This document shows positions 33,926 to 45,959 of a stretch of 64,000 nt of DNA, in pieces. This stretch comes from Odontocerum albicorne (lineage: Eukaryota > Arthropoda > Insecta > Trichoptera > Odontoceridae): positions 16,201,220 to 16,265,219 of the forward strand of contig OX463859.1 of NCBI GenBank assembly GCA_949825065.1. The letters run 5' to 3'. The notes under the pieces were generated by a model, which saw only the letters and a program-made list of their open reading frames with translations, ran no database searches and was not told the origin of the DNA. How positions within the stretch are numbered: position 1 is the first letter of the stretch; the number at the start of each line of letters is the position of its first letter. Position numbers and translations under genes: made by a program.

Positions 33926-34649
33926 AATATTGATTATATTTTGTAGGGGTGATTTAAAAATTAATTAAACTTTTTAAATTTAGAATATTCAATAAATTGT
34001 TTGATTAAAAATAAAGAATCTATTATTATACAAGTAGTTAAAAAAAGAGCAAATATTTCACCTGGATTTGGCCGATTTAAGGTTGTGGCTATAGTTTGAG
34101 TGGCGGAAATCAGTGTCCCAGCATTTTTTTAGTCTCAACCCCAAAGTATAACATATTTAAAAAGCGTAATACAATACAACGCAATATTGCCATAAATAAT
34201 GTTATATTTGGCCTCGTTTATCGAGCCTTTAGAGCAACAATAATAGACGTGTAAGCAGCTGTATGTCTTTATATAACTTGGGAATATTGTCACATGCGAG
34301 AAAGTAAAAATAACATACGTTTTTATTTTTATTTAAATAAACAGCAGTGAGACCTTTAGTTCAACATTATTGAATAATACAATAATAAGATAAAACAAGT
34401 TATAAATATTAATGGATAAAAAAAAATCATAATGATATATATCTGCCAATAGCCGAGTTAAAAAATATCGTTTTCGAAACCTATTGAAGCGGGTTCAAAG
34501 ATATTTAAATGTGTCTCAAGATTTCATACTGATTTTCAATTCTGTGCAGCTGACAAATTATGAATTGTAGAAATAATTGAGGACTTACTATTATTTATGA
34601 ATTGTAAATTATGAATTGTAAAAATACTTAGAGAACCAAAGTACAAATT

Positions 34650-34850
34650 ACTGCACCTGATCATCCAAGGCAAAATAGAAGGCCGAAGAGGTGTTGGCAG
34701 GAGGAAAATCTCCTGGCTCTGCAATATACGTGATTGGACTGGCATAAGGGGCGTTGGAGATCTTTTTCAGACTGCCGGGGACAAAGATATCTACTCCTAA
34801 GTTATATCAACGTTGGGGGACCTGACATGACACTGAGAAGAAGAAGAAAT
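34650..34850 (+). pseudogene. LINE-B 3' end
   Basis: The plus strand reads GKIEGRRGVGRRKISWL, then RDWTGIRGVGDLFQTAGDKD, the last coding block of the same LINE type as 28350-28775, followed by CACTGAGAAGAAGAAGAA, a (GAA)n tail. It is 5'-truncated, as usual for LINE copies. Confidence 0.75.
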
Positions 34851-35745
34851 AATCGGTTGTTTGATGACTACTATGGAACAATTAATGATGTCGTGGACCT
34901 AGAGAGCTTTTAATGACAAATTATTCAAAGCTCGTAACAATCATAATATAAACTTAAAATACGAGTAGTACTGATAAATCCGTCCATTTCTTTTTTTTAT
35001 ATTATTATGTTCAAAGGGTTATCAAATTTACAAAGTTTGATTCCTCACGAAGTATTATATGTGACATTTATAGTTCATACACCTAATAAATTAACATTGC
35101 ACTCCCTCCAATCCATATTTGTAGATACCAAAGTAGGGTGATCACAAAGTTTAGTTGTGGTGTAACTATTGTTCTTATCAGTGATGTATTGAAAACCCTT
35201 AGTGAATCATCTCCTTTTAAAGCTCCCCACAGTCTCAAAACGGTTTCGAGGATAGATAATTCCTTGTGGTAATACTTTTTACATGCGAAACAAATATTTA
35301 TTTCTCATCAAAGACCACCCTCAAATCTTGTACCTTCCAAACAAACCACTAAACTTTGTGGACAAACTCCAAATCAGACTTCTTCTACGTACACCCCATG
35401 TTTTGAGAATAGTCATCTTGGTGGGATAGTATTTTTATTTTAACAAACTACCACTATCCTGAGACATCCAGGAAGTGTCCTGTATGTACCCAAAAGCGAA
35501 CCATTTATGAGATCACTCCCACCTGGTTACTTATTAAAGGAATCTGTTTGCGCCGACCACTAGCAGCCTCTTTAAACATTCAAGCTGGCTCCTAGTAATA
35601 TGCCCAGGACTATTTTTTTATTATTGGGAACCCAAAGCTCTTTTATAGAAAACTGAGTCTTCTTTAACTAAAAAAGTGTTATCAACTTGACTAAATCTCC
35701 AGCTTTTATAACCAATACAATATTAATTAACGTCTATCGCCAGGA
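34851..35745. other. Unassigned
   Basis: No recognised gene. 35300-35600 is more balanced in composition (many CCA/ACC strings) but no domain is recognised on either strand. Confidence 0.4.
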
Positions 35746-35749
35746 ACCA

Positions 35750-35850
35750 TTTTCAAAAAAATCTGGGTACCAATGAGAATCGAACCCGCAATGTATTGGT
35801 TGGAAGAAAGGTATTTTATCAAATTGGTCAAGGAGGTTATCAAGGTTAAT
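35750..35850 (-). repeat. SINE-A head fragment
   Basis: The minus strand has a tRNA-like head with B-box GCGGGTTCGATTCTCATTGG and a remnant A-box (CCTTGACCAATTTGATAAAA). Preceded on the plus strand by GGTACC, as in other reversed copies. Confidence 0.6.
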
Positions 35851-36084
35851 TTGAACCAAGTATAACATTCTTAATAAATTTATTTCGGTCATGAAATTTG
35901 AATATATTGATTTCATTTTTTTTATCTCCCTTCTCTGTTTTTTTCTTTAAAAGCAATCAACATGGCTTGAAGATTAGTGCTTATATTAACATGGGCCCAC
36001 ATGGTAAAGAAAAGGTAATACAGAAGAAGTATAAATCGAGTTTTAATCTTAGTACTCCTAAAAGTATTCTTGTAAACATTATTC

Positions 36085-36170
36085 ACATCCGAGGAGAGTG
36101 GCAAAGCGTGTGTTTCAAACCTTCGACCATATCTGCCAGCGCGTTAACTGTTCGGCCACGCACAAAAATA
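36085..36170 (-). repeat. tRNA-like SINE head (long-variable-arm type)
   Basis: The minus strand reads GTGGCCGAACAGTTAACGCG, then GGTCGAAGGTTTGAAACAC. The A-box resembles tRNAs of the Ser/Leu type, and the B-box is altered. No clover-leaf acceptor stem is evident, so it is read as a SINE head related to the SINE-B type rather than a gene. Confidence 0.45.
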
Positions 36171-36261
36171 ATTTAAAGTCATATTTAAGCTGGAAAATAA
36201 ATGTATTCATAATTCATTTAGAAAAAAACTTTCAAAAAGTTTTGAAACTAAACTAAAAACT

Positions 36262-36370
36262 TTGTAATTTATTTTTAACAAACACTGTTTATTCCACTTT
36301 TTTATGACGGTATAACCCTACCGGTTTCAAGGCTTTCACCTCATCTTCAGGGGAGCGCAAACAAGACTTA
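36262..36370 (-). mobile_element. Solo Penelope-like repeat with hammerhead-like motif
   Basis: Nearly identical to 22729-22835 over about 105 bp, but with no adjacent coding sequence. The hammerhead-like core lies at 36316-36353 on the minus strand (CTGAAGA, GAAA, ACCGGTA). Confidence 0.85.
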
Positions 36371-37670
36371 AAAACTTTTCGAAACATTAATAATATTTTT
36401 TCTAACCGCTGTATAAAAAAATCTAAAAGCTTACAAAACTAAAAAAAAAAAAAAAACCTGTTTATTATTATATTATACAGTTTTTATTATATTGTTTTTA
36501 TTATATTGTATTTATAATATTGTACAGATTATAATTTGTTGCCTATAATCGCTTCCGACTCATACAATTAATTTATAAAGTTTTTAGTTGAAGGTGGAAA
36601 ATAAAGATTTTCGATGTAGAGGGATAAAAATATACGATACCAAAATACTAAATAAAAAAGGTAAATACAAATTTGACAAGGTTGTTAATGACTTTTTTTA
36701 AATTTTGTATTTAAATATTATACATTTTTATGTTTTTCTTGCTCAATTTTTACAGTAAAATTTTTATTTTTCATTTATTATTTTCAACTTTTGGATAACA
36801 TTGAGTTCATATATTCGTACATAAAAACACAATGCATGCTATTATATTTTAACATTCAGGTCAAATAAATATTCAATTTAAAACAATGTAAGTTTTCAAC
36901 ATAAATCTTTTCAATATTGAAATTTTTCTATTATAACAATTTATCTCTTGTCACGAACAGAAGATCTTTTTCTCTTTTTGGTTAAATTTCCCTCCAATCC
37001 TGTTTTCAAGCTCTCTAATTCTGCAGCGGGGATTACCCGTGAAAACCATTTTCTGTTCCATTTCCAACGGCAACATTTCTTTTTTAAAATCTTTTTCCAC
37101 ACTTTTTTTGCAAATTCTAATTAGACACTTTTTGTGGCCGCTCGTGATGCATTGGACGGAAATTTGCAGTTACAAGAATTTGATTCTAAACGGTAATCTC
37201 TGGGGATATAAAAAAACTGATGAGTCTGGATTGTTGGATTAAATGTTTTCATCGTATTCTTTTTGATAATCGTGAAAAATATTGTCAATTCAACGTAAAA
37301 TTGTAAAAAGGAATTGTAAATTTTCTCTGATGTTTGAACTATTGATAGAAAAGAATTGATTATTGTTGGAAATCAACACAAAAAAAAAGAAAATGATTTT
37401 TAAAACTCAGTTGAATTGTCTGCAAAAGAAGAGGATAAATCTCCACTTTTAATTTTTTTAACTTAACTCTGGCGATAACTATAGTTAAAACACGTTTTTT
37501 TTTAATTTATCATATATTACAGCCTCACCATAATTATCTAGAAAATTCTGATTAACAATAATATATTTTATTTGTTCCGTTTATATTTTTTATTTAATAT
37601 ATTCCGTTTTCGTGATTAGGAAAACTAATTTCAATTCAATTGGAGAGCAAAACTGTGCCGAAAAGTATTT
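36371..37670. other. Unassigned AT-rich sequence
   Basis: A 67-codon plus-strand frame at 37039-37242 lies in a patch of more mixed composition; no domain recognised. A tandem-like TTATTATATTGT cluster lies at 36470-36520. Confidence 0.4.
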
Positions 37671-37674
37671 TTTT

Positions 37675-38050
37675 AAGCAAGTGAGCCGTTGCACACCAGC
37701 AAACTCACCAGCCACACCGCTGTACTGGAACCGATGGCACACCGAAGTGAGACGATCGGAGCACACTGGCATGTTTTTCATAAAAAAAAATGAATACTTT
37801 TTTTTTAATATTAAATTTGAACAAAGTCATAGTAATTCTTATACCCCCGAATACTGGTTGGAAAAAATGCCTTCATCATTTCAGGGGAGTATAACAGCGC
37901 AGGGTTAGAAGCAGTGACCTTCAGGAGAGTATTACTGCGCAGGGGTAGAAGCAGTGACTTTCAGGAAAGTATTACAGCGCAGGGGTAGAAGCAGTGACCT
38001 TTCGCACTGAAGTTCAGTGCGTTACCGCGTGACCATGCACCTCTATCGTA
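37675..38050 (-). mobile_element. SINE-B copy with internal 40-bp duplications
   Basis: The minus strand begins with a tRNA-like head at about 38045 (GGTGCATGGTCACGCGGTAA, B-box poorly kept), passes through three 40-bp repeats, then the SINE-B body: the reversed GAGACGATCGGAGCACAC, CCAGTACAGCGGTGTGG and GTGAGTTTGCTGGTGTGCAA, ending near 37675. The plus-strand open frame across it is a shadow. Confidence 0.65.
37880..37999 (-). repeat. 40-bp tandem repeat, three copies
   Basis: Units at 37880, 37920 and 37960 (plus-strand TTCAGGGGAGTATAACAGCG with small variants) make an exact 40-bp period inside SINE-B. Confidence 0.9.
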
Positions 38051-38415
38051 ATGAATTGACTAGTAATAATTCCTATTTAATGGCAGAAATAAAGCTTTTT
38101 TTTTTTCAATATGACGTTGTGCTAGTGTTTGTGCTGCTTTGTGTTGTTGTCGTGTTGCATTTTCTCTAGAGCCTCGCTTGCTTGTTGTGATTGATGTAAC
38201 CGTCTCGTCATTTTAGCATCTTCAGATTTTTAAACCATCTTATAACTTTAATCAACAAGAAAAAATATATTATTACCAAAATTAAAACTTTGTCTTGCAA
38301 AAACAATAAAAAATGTTTCAAAGATTGTTTTTTTTTAAAACGAGTAGCCATATTCGTTTCGGAAACGAAACTGGAAATCTTCAGTTAGATAGAATTCGAA
38401 TAAATCGAAACGCAT

Positions 38416-38641
38416 AGTGAAGTGTATATCTTATTGACAGAAACTCACAGTGAAGTGTATATCTTATTGACCAAAACTCACAGTGAAGTGAATATCTTAT
38501 TGACAGAAACTCACAGTGAAGTGTATATCTTATTGACAGAAACTCACAGTGAAGTGTATATCTTATTGACAGAAACTCACAGTGAAGTGTGTATCTTACT
38601 GACAGAAACTCACAGTGAAGTGTATATCTTATTGACAGAAA
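38416..38641 (+). repeat. 33-bp minisatellite, about seven copies
   Basis: Units start AGTGAAGTGTATATCTTATT at 38416, 38449, 38482, 38515, 38548, 38581 and 38614. Because 33 is a multiple of 3, the array stays open in frame and would encode a repeating 11-residue unit (LLTETHSEVYI) in an 84-codon frame at 38422-38676. The frame shows no sign of a gene around it (no signal peptide, no flanking domain). Confidence 0.9.
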
Positions 38642-38779
38642 ATTTTACATTAACTTTTGAAAACCAAATTAATTAATGTACTAAGCACTCGTACTAAGTT
38701 AATGAGAGTGTGTCACACCTTTTTCCTATTTATCAGAAACAATAATAAGATGTACACATTTCAATACATAAATCAATTC

Positions 38780-39700
38780 ACCAACAATCAATCTTACCAA
38801 GGTGGGACACGCCTGCTCAGTTCAGCCGGCTTCTTTAAGAGGCAAGTACTCTTTAGATCTCAGGGGTTCGTTGGATTCCTTTAACTCTGAGTAACTCTTT
38901 CTCAATTCTCAGCGGGGCAAGGTGACACAATTAAACAAGATATAATTTTAAAACAAAACAGTTTATGATATTAATGGATGAAAGAAAAAAAATAAAAAAA
39001 ACTTGAACGTATGTCAAGAATAAAAAAGTTTTAAATGGGTCGAAGACTGTGTTGTGAAATTTAGCAAGGGGGATTACAATAACAATTAGAATTTAAGTTG
39101 AGCCAAGGTTTAACGTCCTGACGAAATCCAGCACTAAATACAAGGAATAATATTCACCCATAATTGAAGATGTCGTCCTGAAACGTCTGTGATAGCAGAG
39201 GAAGTCAGCGAGAAGAACACGGCTAGTGTTCTGGGTCAGCACCGTTGGAGCAACGTCCGTACCTCAGCGCGTTCCGAATGGAAAAGGAAGCAGGAGAGCC
39301 ATCCTCTCGCTAAGCAAGCAAATCCCGAGAGAGAGACGACAATTCTTTTCATCTCTCTCACCAATACTAGTGGCGCCATCGTGAACAAAAATTGTACTTC
39401 GCGATGTCGTCATTGAAAGATCATTCCAGGAAAATGTACCTGAATCACAGACAGCAAGCGGTGTCTCAACACAAAGTAGATTTTATTATACACCCTTTTA
39501 TTTAAACAAACAATGACAATGGAATTCTTTACAGTTCGGGACATGGTTTTGGACCCCGAAGCGGTGACCACCAAGGAGTCTTTTATTGACCTAATCTTAC
39601 CGATAGTATTCAAAAAATATTCTAAAAATATTCTGTTGTCAGTCACTAACCGAGACCACGTGTTTCATCAAACATGATATGTCGGGAATTTACAGCCTCG
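38780..39700. other. GC-richer unassigned block
   Basis: Two stretches, 38795-38935 and 39170-39420, are clearly richer in G and C than their surroundings and contain small palindromic and GAGAGAGA-rich parts. Frames of 75 codons (plus, 39189-39416) and 78 codons (minus, 39410-39646) exist. I see no polymerase, integrase or protease motif, so an LTR-type remnant is only a guess. Confidence 0.3.
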
Positions 39701-41085
39701 AGGACGTGAAGTATGCAATTTATCAAATATAGTCCTCACAAGTGATATGTGAATCGAATTGTTAAGTGTTAATATAATATTGTATTGTAAATGTTAAAAG
39801 AGTCGAGCATTTTTTCTCATCATGAACTGTTTTCTCATTTAAATATTAATATTTTTCTATTGAACGATTAAGTCATATCTCTCATTATTTGCCACTGTTA
39901 TTTTATGTCTAATAATATACTCATATCAAGAAGTGGTAGCTGCCGACGTAAGTACAACTAATTTAAAATTGTTTGATTAAAATTTTTCTGTATTCAATAC
40001 AACTTTGGCGAGTTTATTGCTATATGCTCAACCAACTAGAAAGGTGTTAAACAAGCTGTAAGTGAAAATCAAATTTAATTAACTTATGTCCGGTTTCAAT
40101 ATTTAACAAAGACAGAGAAAAAAACTTTCGTGGGATGGACGTCAGATCGAAACGAATAATTTAAATATTCGCACATCTTAGATAGCTATTGGTTTTAAAA
40201 GCGCACAAAATTCATGCATGTCAACGTGTGGACTGCTCGAGTTTGTGATTTTAACTGACGAAACAAACAACGTTAGCGGCTGAAGTTCTTTAAAGACAAA
40301 CCTGTATTACCAATCATTGACCCTATCGTTGATCATTGAGTGTTTGAAACGTATCGATATGAAATTAATTAAATTAAGAAACCGCACCAAAAATAAAATG
40401 AAATTAAGAAAGCATACAAAAATAATAAAAAGTATTAAAATGTTTTTGTAAAAAAAAAAATTCGTATACTTAACAATGTTTAATAAAATATCTAAATCAT
40501 TTTGTTATCCAATTATTTTTAAGCAAAATAAAAAATTTCTTAAAAATCGCATCAAAAGATTTTCAATAGGATAAAAACAACAAAGAAATAACTTGGTGGT
40601 ACAAAATGATGAATCCGTGGGAAAATTCTTTGTAAAAATAAGGAAAATAAAACTTTTATTTCAAAATGTGTTTTTATTCATCATCTATAATTGAAGCTTC
40701 AAAGAAACCTTTACGTCTCTCGTCAATGATGGAACATTTCTCAAATTAAGCAATAAGAGAATAATGAAAAATAAAAAATGAGAATTCAGAATAAAAAAAG
40801 CACTTGCGATTTTATTTAACTTTATAATCACAAAAAAATTAAAGATATTTTTTTGAATGCTTAAAAATAATGCTTTAAAAAAAAAACAAAAATTAAAATA
40901 TGTTTAATTTCTGTTCGGATTTTTTTTCAAAACTTTAGAGGAAGTATGAAGGAAGGATAATTATTATAGTTTTTGGGATTAAACAATGGTTTTTGTTAAT
41001 ATAAAATTAAACATTTAGCAACATTACCGCTCGGTGCGTGAGAATATTGTTACCAGACGAACTCTGTTACTTGACTGGCACCTTT
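39701..41085. other. Unassigned AT-rich sequence
   Basis: No recognised feature. Confidence 0.5.
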
Positions 41086-41089
41086 TTTT

Positions 41090-41175
41090 AGGTACCACAG
41101 GGAATCAAACCCGCAACCCCCGAGTTGGAGGACATTCATATTATGATATATGATATATACCATGAAGGTTGAAAT
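41090..41175 (-). repeat. SINE-A head fragment
   Basis: The minus strand shows GGGTTGCGGGTTTGATTCCC as the B-box part and AACCTTCATGGTATATATC toward the head. GGTACC follows, as in the other reversed copies. Confidence 0.6.
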
Positions 41176-41209
41176 TTTATACTAATTTATTTATTTTCCA
41201 TATTCAGTG

Positions 41210-41345
41210 GGAAGACAACGATGTATATGGATTGACAGATGAGAAAGTATGTCAAAGAGATACTTTAGCATGACTAGGAGACGAACGTGGCCTGAATAGA
41301 CTCGGCTGGAGATCTGCCGTTACAGTGCTGCAGCACCGACCCTAA
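41210..41345 (+). pseudogene. LINE 3' coding fragment
   Basis: Plus-strand frames give RRCIWID near 41215, then after frameshifts GLNRLGWRSAVTVLQHRP, resembling the 'RxRxxWRxxV' closing block of LINE reverse transcriptases. Short and broken; clade unknown. Confidence 0.4.
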
Positions 41346-41790
41346 AATATAAGACTCAATTTAGCTTCATGATGATATATTTTTTTTAAATTTTGAATTA
41401 ATTAAAACTAACAAACGAAACTCCTTGATAGGATTTGAGCAGTTTGGTTTGAGCCAAAATTTAATTGGACCTTAGAGAGCTTGTGAGTGATGTTGGTGTA
41501 AGATTGCCATTAGCACACTCCAGCACTTGCAATAATTTGCGTGCAGGCGGGCCGGACCCGAGAGAGGGATGGAAATTTATCTATTCGTATATTTTCAACA
41601 ACTTAGGGACGAATCGGATCCAATTACGAGCCTTCTGTGAATTTCAAATGCGGTTCGTAATTTAGGCGCGCTTTGTAAATATAATGTATGATAGTTTATA
41701 TTATTTTTCTATAAATAACAATTTTATTATTTTATTGTTTAAATAAACAACCCTTAAATGACCTTTACAAATAACAGTACCATTCACAAC
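41346..41790. other. Unassigned
   Basis: 41520-41580 is GC-richer (GCAGGCGGGCCGGACCCGAG) in an otherwise AT-rich stretch; no domain recognised. Confidence 0.4.
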
Positions 41791-41794
41791 ATTT

Positions 41795-42140
41795 GAGGTG
41801 AATGGTGGTGCGGTAACGTATTGGACTTTGTCGTCGACTAAAACTCGCCGCTTCGAACCGCGATGACACAAAAACTTTTTATGTCTAGTGTTTGCGGGTA
41901 TAAGAATACCTATGACTTCGGTTATATCTGTACCTTCAACAAAAAAAATCGTGTTGATGTGCTCCGATCGTCTCACTTCGGTGTGCCATCGTATCCAGTA
42001 TAATGGTTTGACCGGTGAGTTTGCTGATGTGCAACGGCTCACTCGCTAAAATTAAATACCATGGCACATCTTCGCTTTCCAATTGAATTGACATTGGAAT
42101 TTCGAGGAGATCCTTGAATATGAAGCCCAGCAATGACGAA
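41795..42140 (+). mobile_element. SINE-B, most complete copy
   Basis: A tRNA-like head (GTGGTGCGGTAACGTATTGG, then CGCTTCGAACCGC as a B-box-like region), then a middle with CCTATGACTTCGG, then the core CCGATCGTCTCACTTCGGTG, ACCGGTGAGTTTGCTG, and the tail GAAGCCCAGCAATGACG. About 345 bp. It sets the order for the other SINE-B copies. Minus-strand open frames here are shadows of the repeat. Confidence 0.75.
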
Positions 42141-42319
42141 GAACATTCACATAACAAAATATAACATACTATCATCTTCAAAAAAGAATAACAGTAGTTA
42201 ACATATTTATAACTAATCAAATACATTTAAGAATTGAGTAGGAGAAAACGATTTAACCTCAAAGGCAAGATAAAATATTATTGGAATAACCAGTCTCCTG
42301 TCTTCATTCGGTTTTTTTT

Positions 42320-43020
42320 AATGTACATTCCGCAAGTTTTTATTAAGTTTACACATCACAGCATTAATATTTTTTTATGCTTTTTCTGCATAGTCCAAGT
42401 TTCACTTACATATGTCCAAGTGGGCACTAACACACTTTTATGTATTGCCATTATTGCTACATTAGATAAAGTACTCCACTTACCTTGTTCTCTATCACTA
42501 CTCACAGATTCACTCTTTTAACAACCATGACTTCCGATTTATAAACATTAATTCTCAAATATTTCTTTTAAACACTGTCACCATATTTTCTGCAAACAAT
42601 AACAAATTCTCACCCAAACTTATCATATTTACGACTAATATTTGACTTTCATCACATTTGTATACGTGTCAAGATAAATATTGAAGAGCCATGGATCAAT
42701 TGTACATCCTTGTGTGACCCTTTTTTTTATAAAACCATTCTGCTATCTGTTCACATGATCTGACACCTACTGTGATTTGTATACAATGTATACCTAGTCG
42801 TTTGATTTAAGATAAACGAACAATTAATTCAAACTATAATTCATCAACAAGTTCTCATATTTCGTTGTTCTTCCATACATTGCAACAAACATGACTTATC
42901 AAGATTCATTCTCAAAAGTTTTTCTAAACTTTTCACGTGCAAAGTATCATACAAGCCTGAATATGCCACGACTTCAAATTTAACGCAACCCATTATTTTA
43001 TAACTAAGCAATTTAACATA
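42320..43020 (-). pseudogene. LINE-A reverse transcriptase segment, inverted
   Basis: The minus strand reads, 5' to 3': VTQGCTIDPWLFNIYLD (about 42720-42670), then further broken blocks, then AIMAIHKSVLVPTWTYVSET and MQKKHKN near 42350. This is the palm plus post-palm region. The next LINE-A segment (DRIRNEV) lies immediately beyond its other end at 43035, in forward orientation, which fits a 5'-inverted insertion. Confidence 0.65.
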
Positions 43021-43034
43021 CTTAATACTGAAAA

Positions 43035-43110
43035 TGTATGACAGGATACGGAATGAAGTGACTTGGGATAAGTTTAATATAAAGGGTAATATACCAGTTA
43101 ATTAAACTGG
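43035..43110 (+). pseudogene. LINE-A fragment, forward part of an inverted copy
   Basis: MYDRIRNEVTWDKFN reads forward and corresponds to the segment that normally follows the end of the inverted part at 42320-43020. Confidence 0.5.
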
Positions 43111-43494
43111 GGAAATTGATAATATGTAACAGATAATAAAACTTATCGATTAGATAATATTTAAGAGCAGAGACACATGGCACGTATGGCAACTAATCAA
43201 ATGTTCACCATCCCTAGAGTTAAAACATATTTTGCTCAAAAGCAATATGCCTATTGGCTCCCATGACATACAGTGGGATGCCGAAGTATATAAAGGTAAA
43301 AAGGGTTCAAAATTCAGACAGTGGATTGGAGTGTGGTTGTAATTGCGACAGAAATTTGAGTGATTAGGCTTTTGGAGAGATGACTTATAGCAAAGGTTTA
43401 TGAGAACTCTTGTGTGCGGTGTGTTTTTGGTGGTTATGTGTGGGACATAAGTGATGGATTTTTTTGGTATCTCTGGAATAATAACGTATGCGGG

Positions 43495-43785
43495 GTTTCA
43501 TTAGCGTGTTACATATGTACATGTAATTGAGTCTCACTGTTTATCAAGTTAATGAGAGATTGCAATGGGGTTTTTTAAAATCAACTATCGGAAAAAAGTC
43601 AACATTTTTTTCCATGTTATATGTCCTCAGTAAGATATAGCAAAAGCCTAGTTTAAAGGGGACACAACATATGAAAGGTAACCCAGATTTGTATAATTTT
43701 CGTGTCCACTTTTAATTGCCTATTATATTTTTATAAATTATCTAGTTACGAAATTTCTTGTCATGTACAAATAAATATAAATAGT
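43495..43785 (+). mobile_element. Repeat C copy
   Basis: Shares its order with 61965-62255 (minus) and 55965-56175 (plus): GAGTCTCACTGTTTATCAAG, a GAGAG-GCAA-GGGGTTTTTT segment, CTCAGTAAGATAT, GCCTAGTTTAAAGGGGACAC, GAAAGGTAACCCAGAT, and a 3' end with CTTGTCATGTACAAATAAATA. The A/T-rich end suggests a retroposon in plus orientation. No box A/B is visible. Confidence 0.7.
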
Positions 43786-43789
43786 TTGT

Positions 43790-44900
43790 CTACACTTCAT
43801 TTACCAAAAATCCTGTTGATGACGTCACCAATAATTATTTAGATGTATTTAGATTTAATGTATACTTTTGTTGCAAGCAGTCGTGCGCATCACCTAATAT
43901 TGTTTATTTAAATTGCTTGTGCATGGTAGTTGATTTATTATTGAATGTATGACACAATCATGCCTTCTAGTTTTATATGTATTTTTTCTAGACTTTGTAG
44001 TATTCTTTGGCGATATTTCAGTCGTGGTGTCAATTTTACATGTGCTGTAAAATCTGCTAAGCATAATTGACTGAAAAGTTAGAGGGAAACAACAAACTTT
44101 TATTATGTCGTATTTTAAATAAAAGGGTCTAAAAGATAATTTTTAGTTTCGATTTAATTTTTTTCCAATATTTTTTCATATGTATTTTTTCGTGAGGTTT
44201 ATCCGGGACATTTTTTTTTTCTACCACCCCGGATAATCGAGTCTACTGTATTTTAATAAGTCCTGGAAAACATGCGAATCCTTTTTAAACGAATAATTAA
44301 ATGCTCTTAAATATCGTTTTATATTCGGGATTATACGGTGTATGTGGTTAGTTATAATTGTAGCATAACAGTTAATTAATTTATATTGATATTTATGCTG
44401 ATGATAAAATATCCTCCAATACCCAATAAAGCATCGACGAAACATTTGTATAATCAATAGAAATAACATTAATCGTAAACCTTTTTAAGTGTCGTTCATT
44501 GAAATGGATGTCATGAACACTCATTCATTCAATGTGGTGTGAAACTCATTTATTTTAACGAGTGATCATTTCATACTATTGTACATTCATACTATTATCT
44601 TCTGTAAACTGAAAAGATTTAAATGTACGAATATATTCACATGAGAGATTGATTATTTAAATGATTTATACTTGCTTAAATATTGAAAGCTTTTCAACTA
44701 CCTATTGAACGTAGTTATGCAAATAGAACATGACCCACTAAATACATTTTTTGGTTTATTAGAAATATTGAAAAACGTGGGTTAATACTATATGTGCTAA
44801 AAAATCAAACCCATTAAATTAGTATTTTATAGTTAAATTGAGTTTTTTACAGTCAAATTTGGTATTGACTTCAAAGACCGTAATTTAAAATTTTGCATTG
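43790..44900. other. Unassigned AT-rich sequence
   Basis: No recognised element. An 82-codon minus-strand frame at 44221-44469 has no known domain. Confidence 0.45.
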
Positions 44901-44904
44901 GGCT

Positions 44905-45485
44905 AGTTGAAAGGAACATTAAAAGAATATTAACGACAGGGAACAAGGTTAATGGACCACTCAACGGAATGCAAAGTAACCGCGCTACATCAAAAGTAGC
45001 AGAAATGACAATAAATTCGAGTATGTTGATGCCCACCTTGACGTATAAATATGTTACTAGGATTTGACAGAAGAAAGATAAAAGTAAGATTCGTTCCGTG
45101 AAGATGTAGGCACTAAGATTGTGGAGTTTTTATGCGTAAAAGTAGGCGGAACAGAGACATCAGAAATTAAAACATTTATAAAATACCGGTGTTATGTTAG
45201 ATAAAGAAAGGATGTTGAAAATAGTGTGTATATTTGAAGAGAATAAATGAAGAAAGAATGACTAAGCGAATATACAAATCTGAAGTGCAAGGTGTGCGTG
45301 TAATAGATAGAGTGAGAAAAACATGGCTGGATCAGATTTTAAAAGAATGTAAAGTGAGAAATATGGATACATGTAGATTGTGCATTATGAGATGTTTGAA
45401 TCTAACGAAGGTGAAAGTTGTGTGCTTAGAGAGAAAAGTTATGAGATCTGTTCTCGTTGCGTGTCTCACAAGGGACACGGCGTGA
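44905..45485 (+). pseudogene. LINE-A reverse transcriptase C-terminal fragment
   Basis: Plus-strand order: RNIKRILTTGNKVNGPLNG, then ATSKVAEMTINSS, then further broken blocks, then an 83-codon open frame (45234-45485): MKRINEERMTKRIYKSEVQ, VRKTWLDQILKECKVRN, VCLERKVMRSVLVACL. This is the clearest version of the LINE-A tail. The 3' end reads CACAAGGGACACGGCGTGATG. Confidence 0.8.
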
Positions 45486-45959
45486 TGACATCTAAATTAT
45501 ATTTTCTAGGTAATGTTACGTAGTCAAGTTTTTCCATACAAGCCCAATTGGTGTTTTTCTTACAATTTTCACAAAACAAATAACTTGGAGTGGATATTTA
45601 TAGGCACAATAACTTATTCAGCGAAATATTGAGGAGTGTGGAGACAGTTTAGGATGTTTTAAAAAAGAGCCAATATATGCATGTCAGCAAGTTGTCAGTA
45701 ATTTTTTGTATTTAACTTATGTCAATTTTACTGATGTACACGTTATGTGAAGTGGTCTAATTTTTGTAGGTGAAAAATGTGTGTCATTATATAACATATA
45801 GTATTATATATATTGTAATGAAATATTAACAATCGTCATGAAATTATGCTTGACACTTTTATTCCTAATTTTTTCTTTTTATTTTGTTAATATTAAATAC
45901 AAAGCTGTATAAATTCTCAAACAAATAAATAGCCTGCATCAAGATTATTAGCTTCTTAC

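Noticed and set aside
41701..42226. Two minus-strand frames of 96-113 codons as genes
   Set aside because: They lie over SINE-B; the same reading appears in the other copies in broken form.
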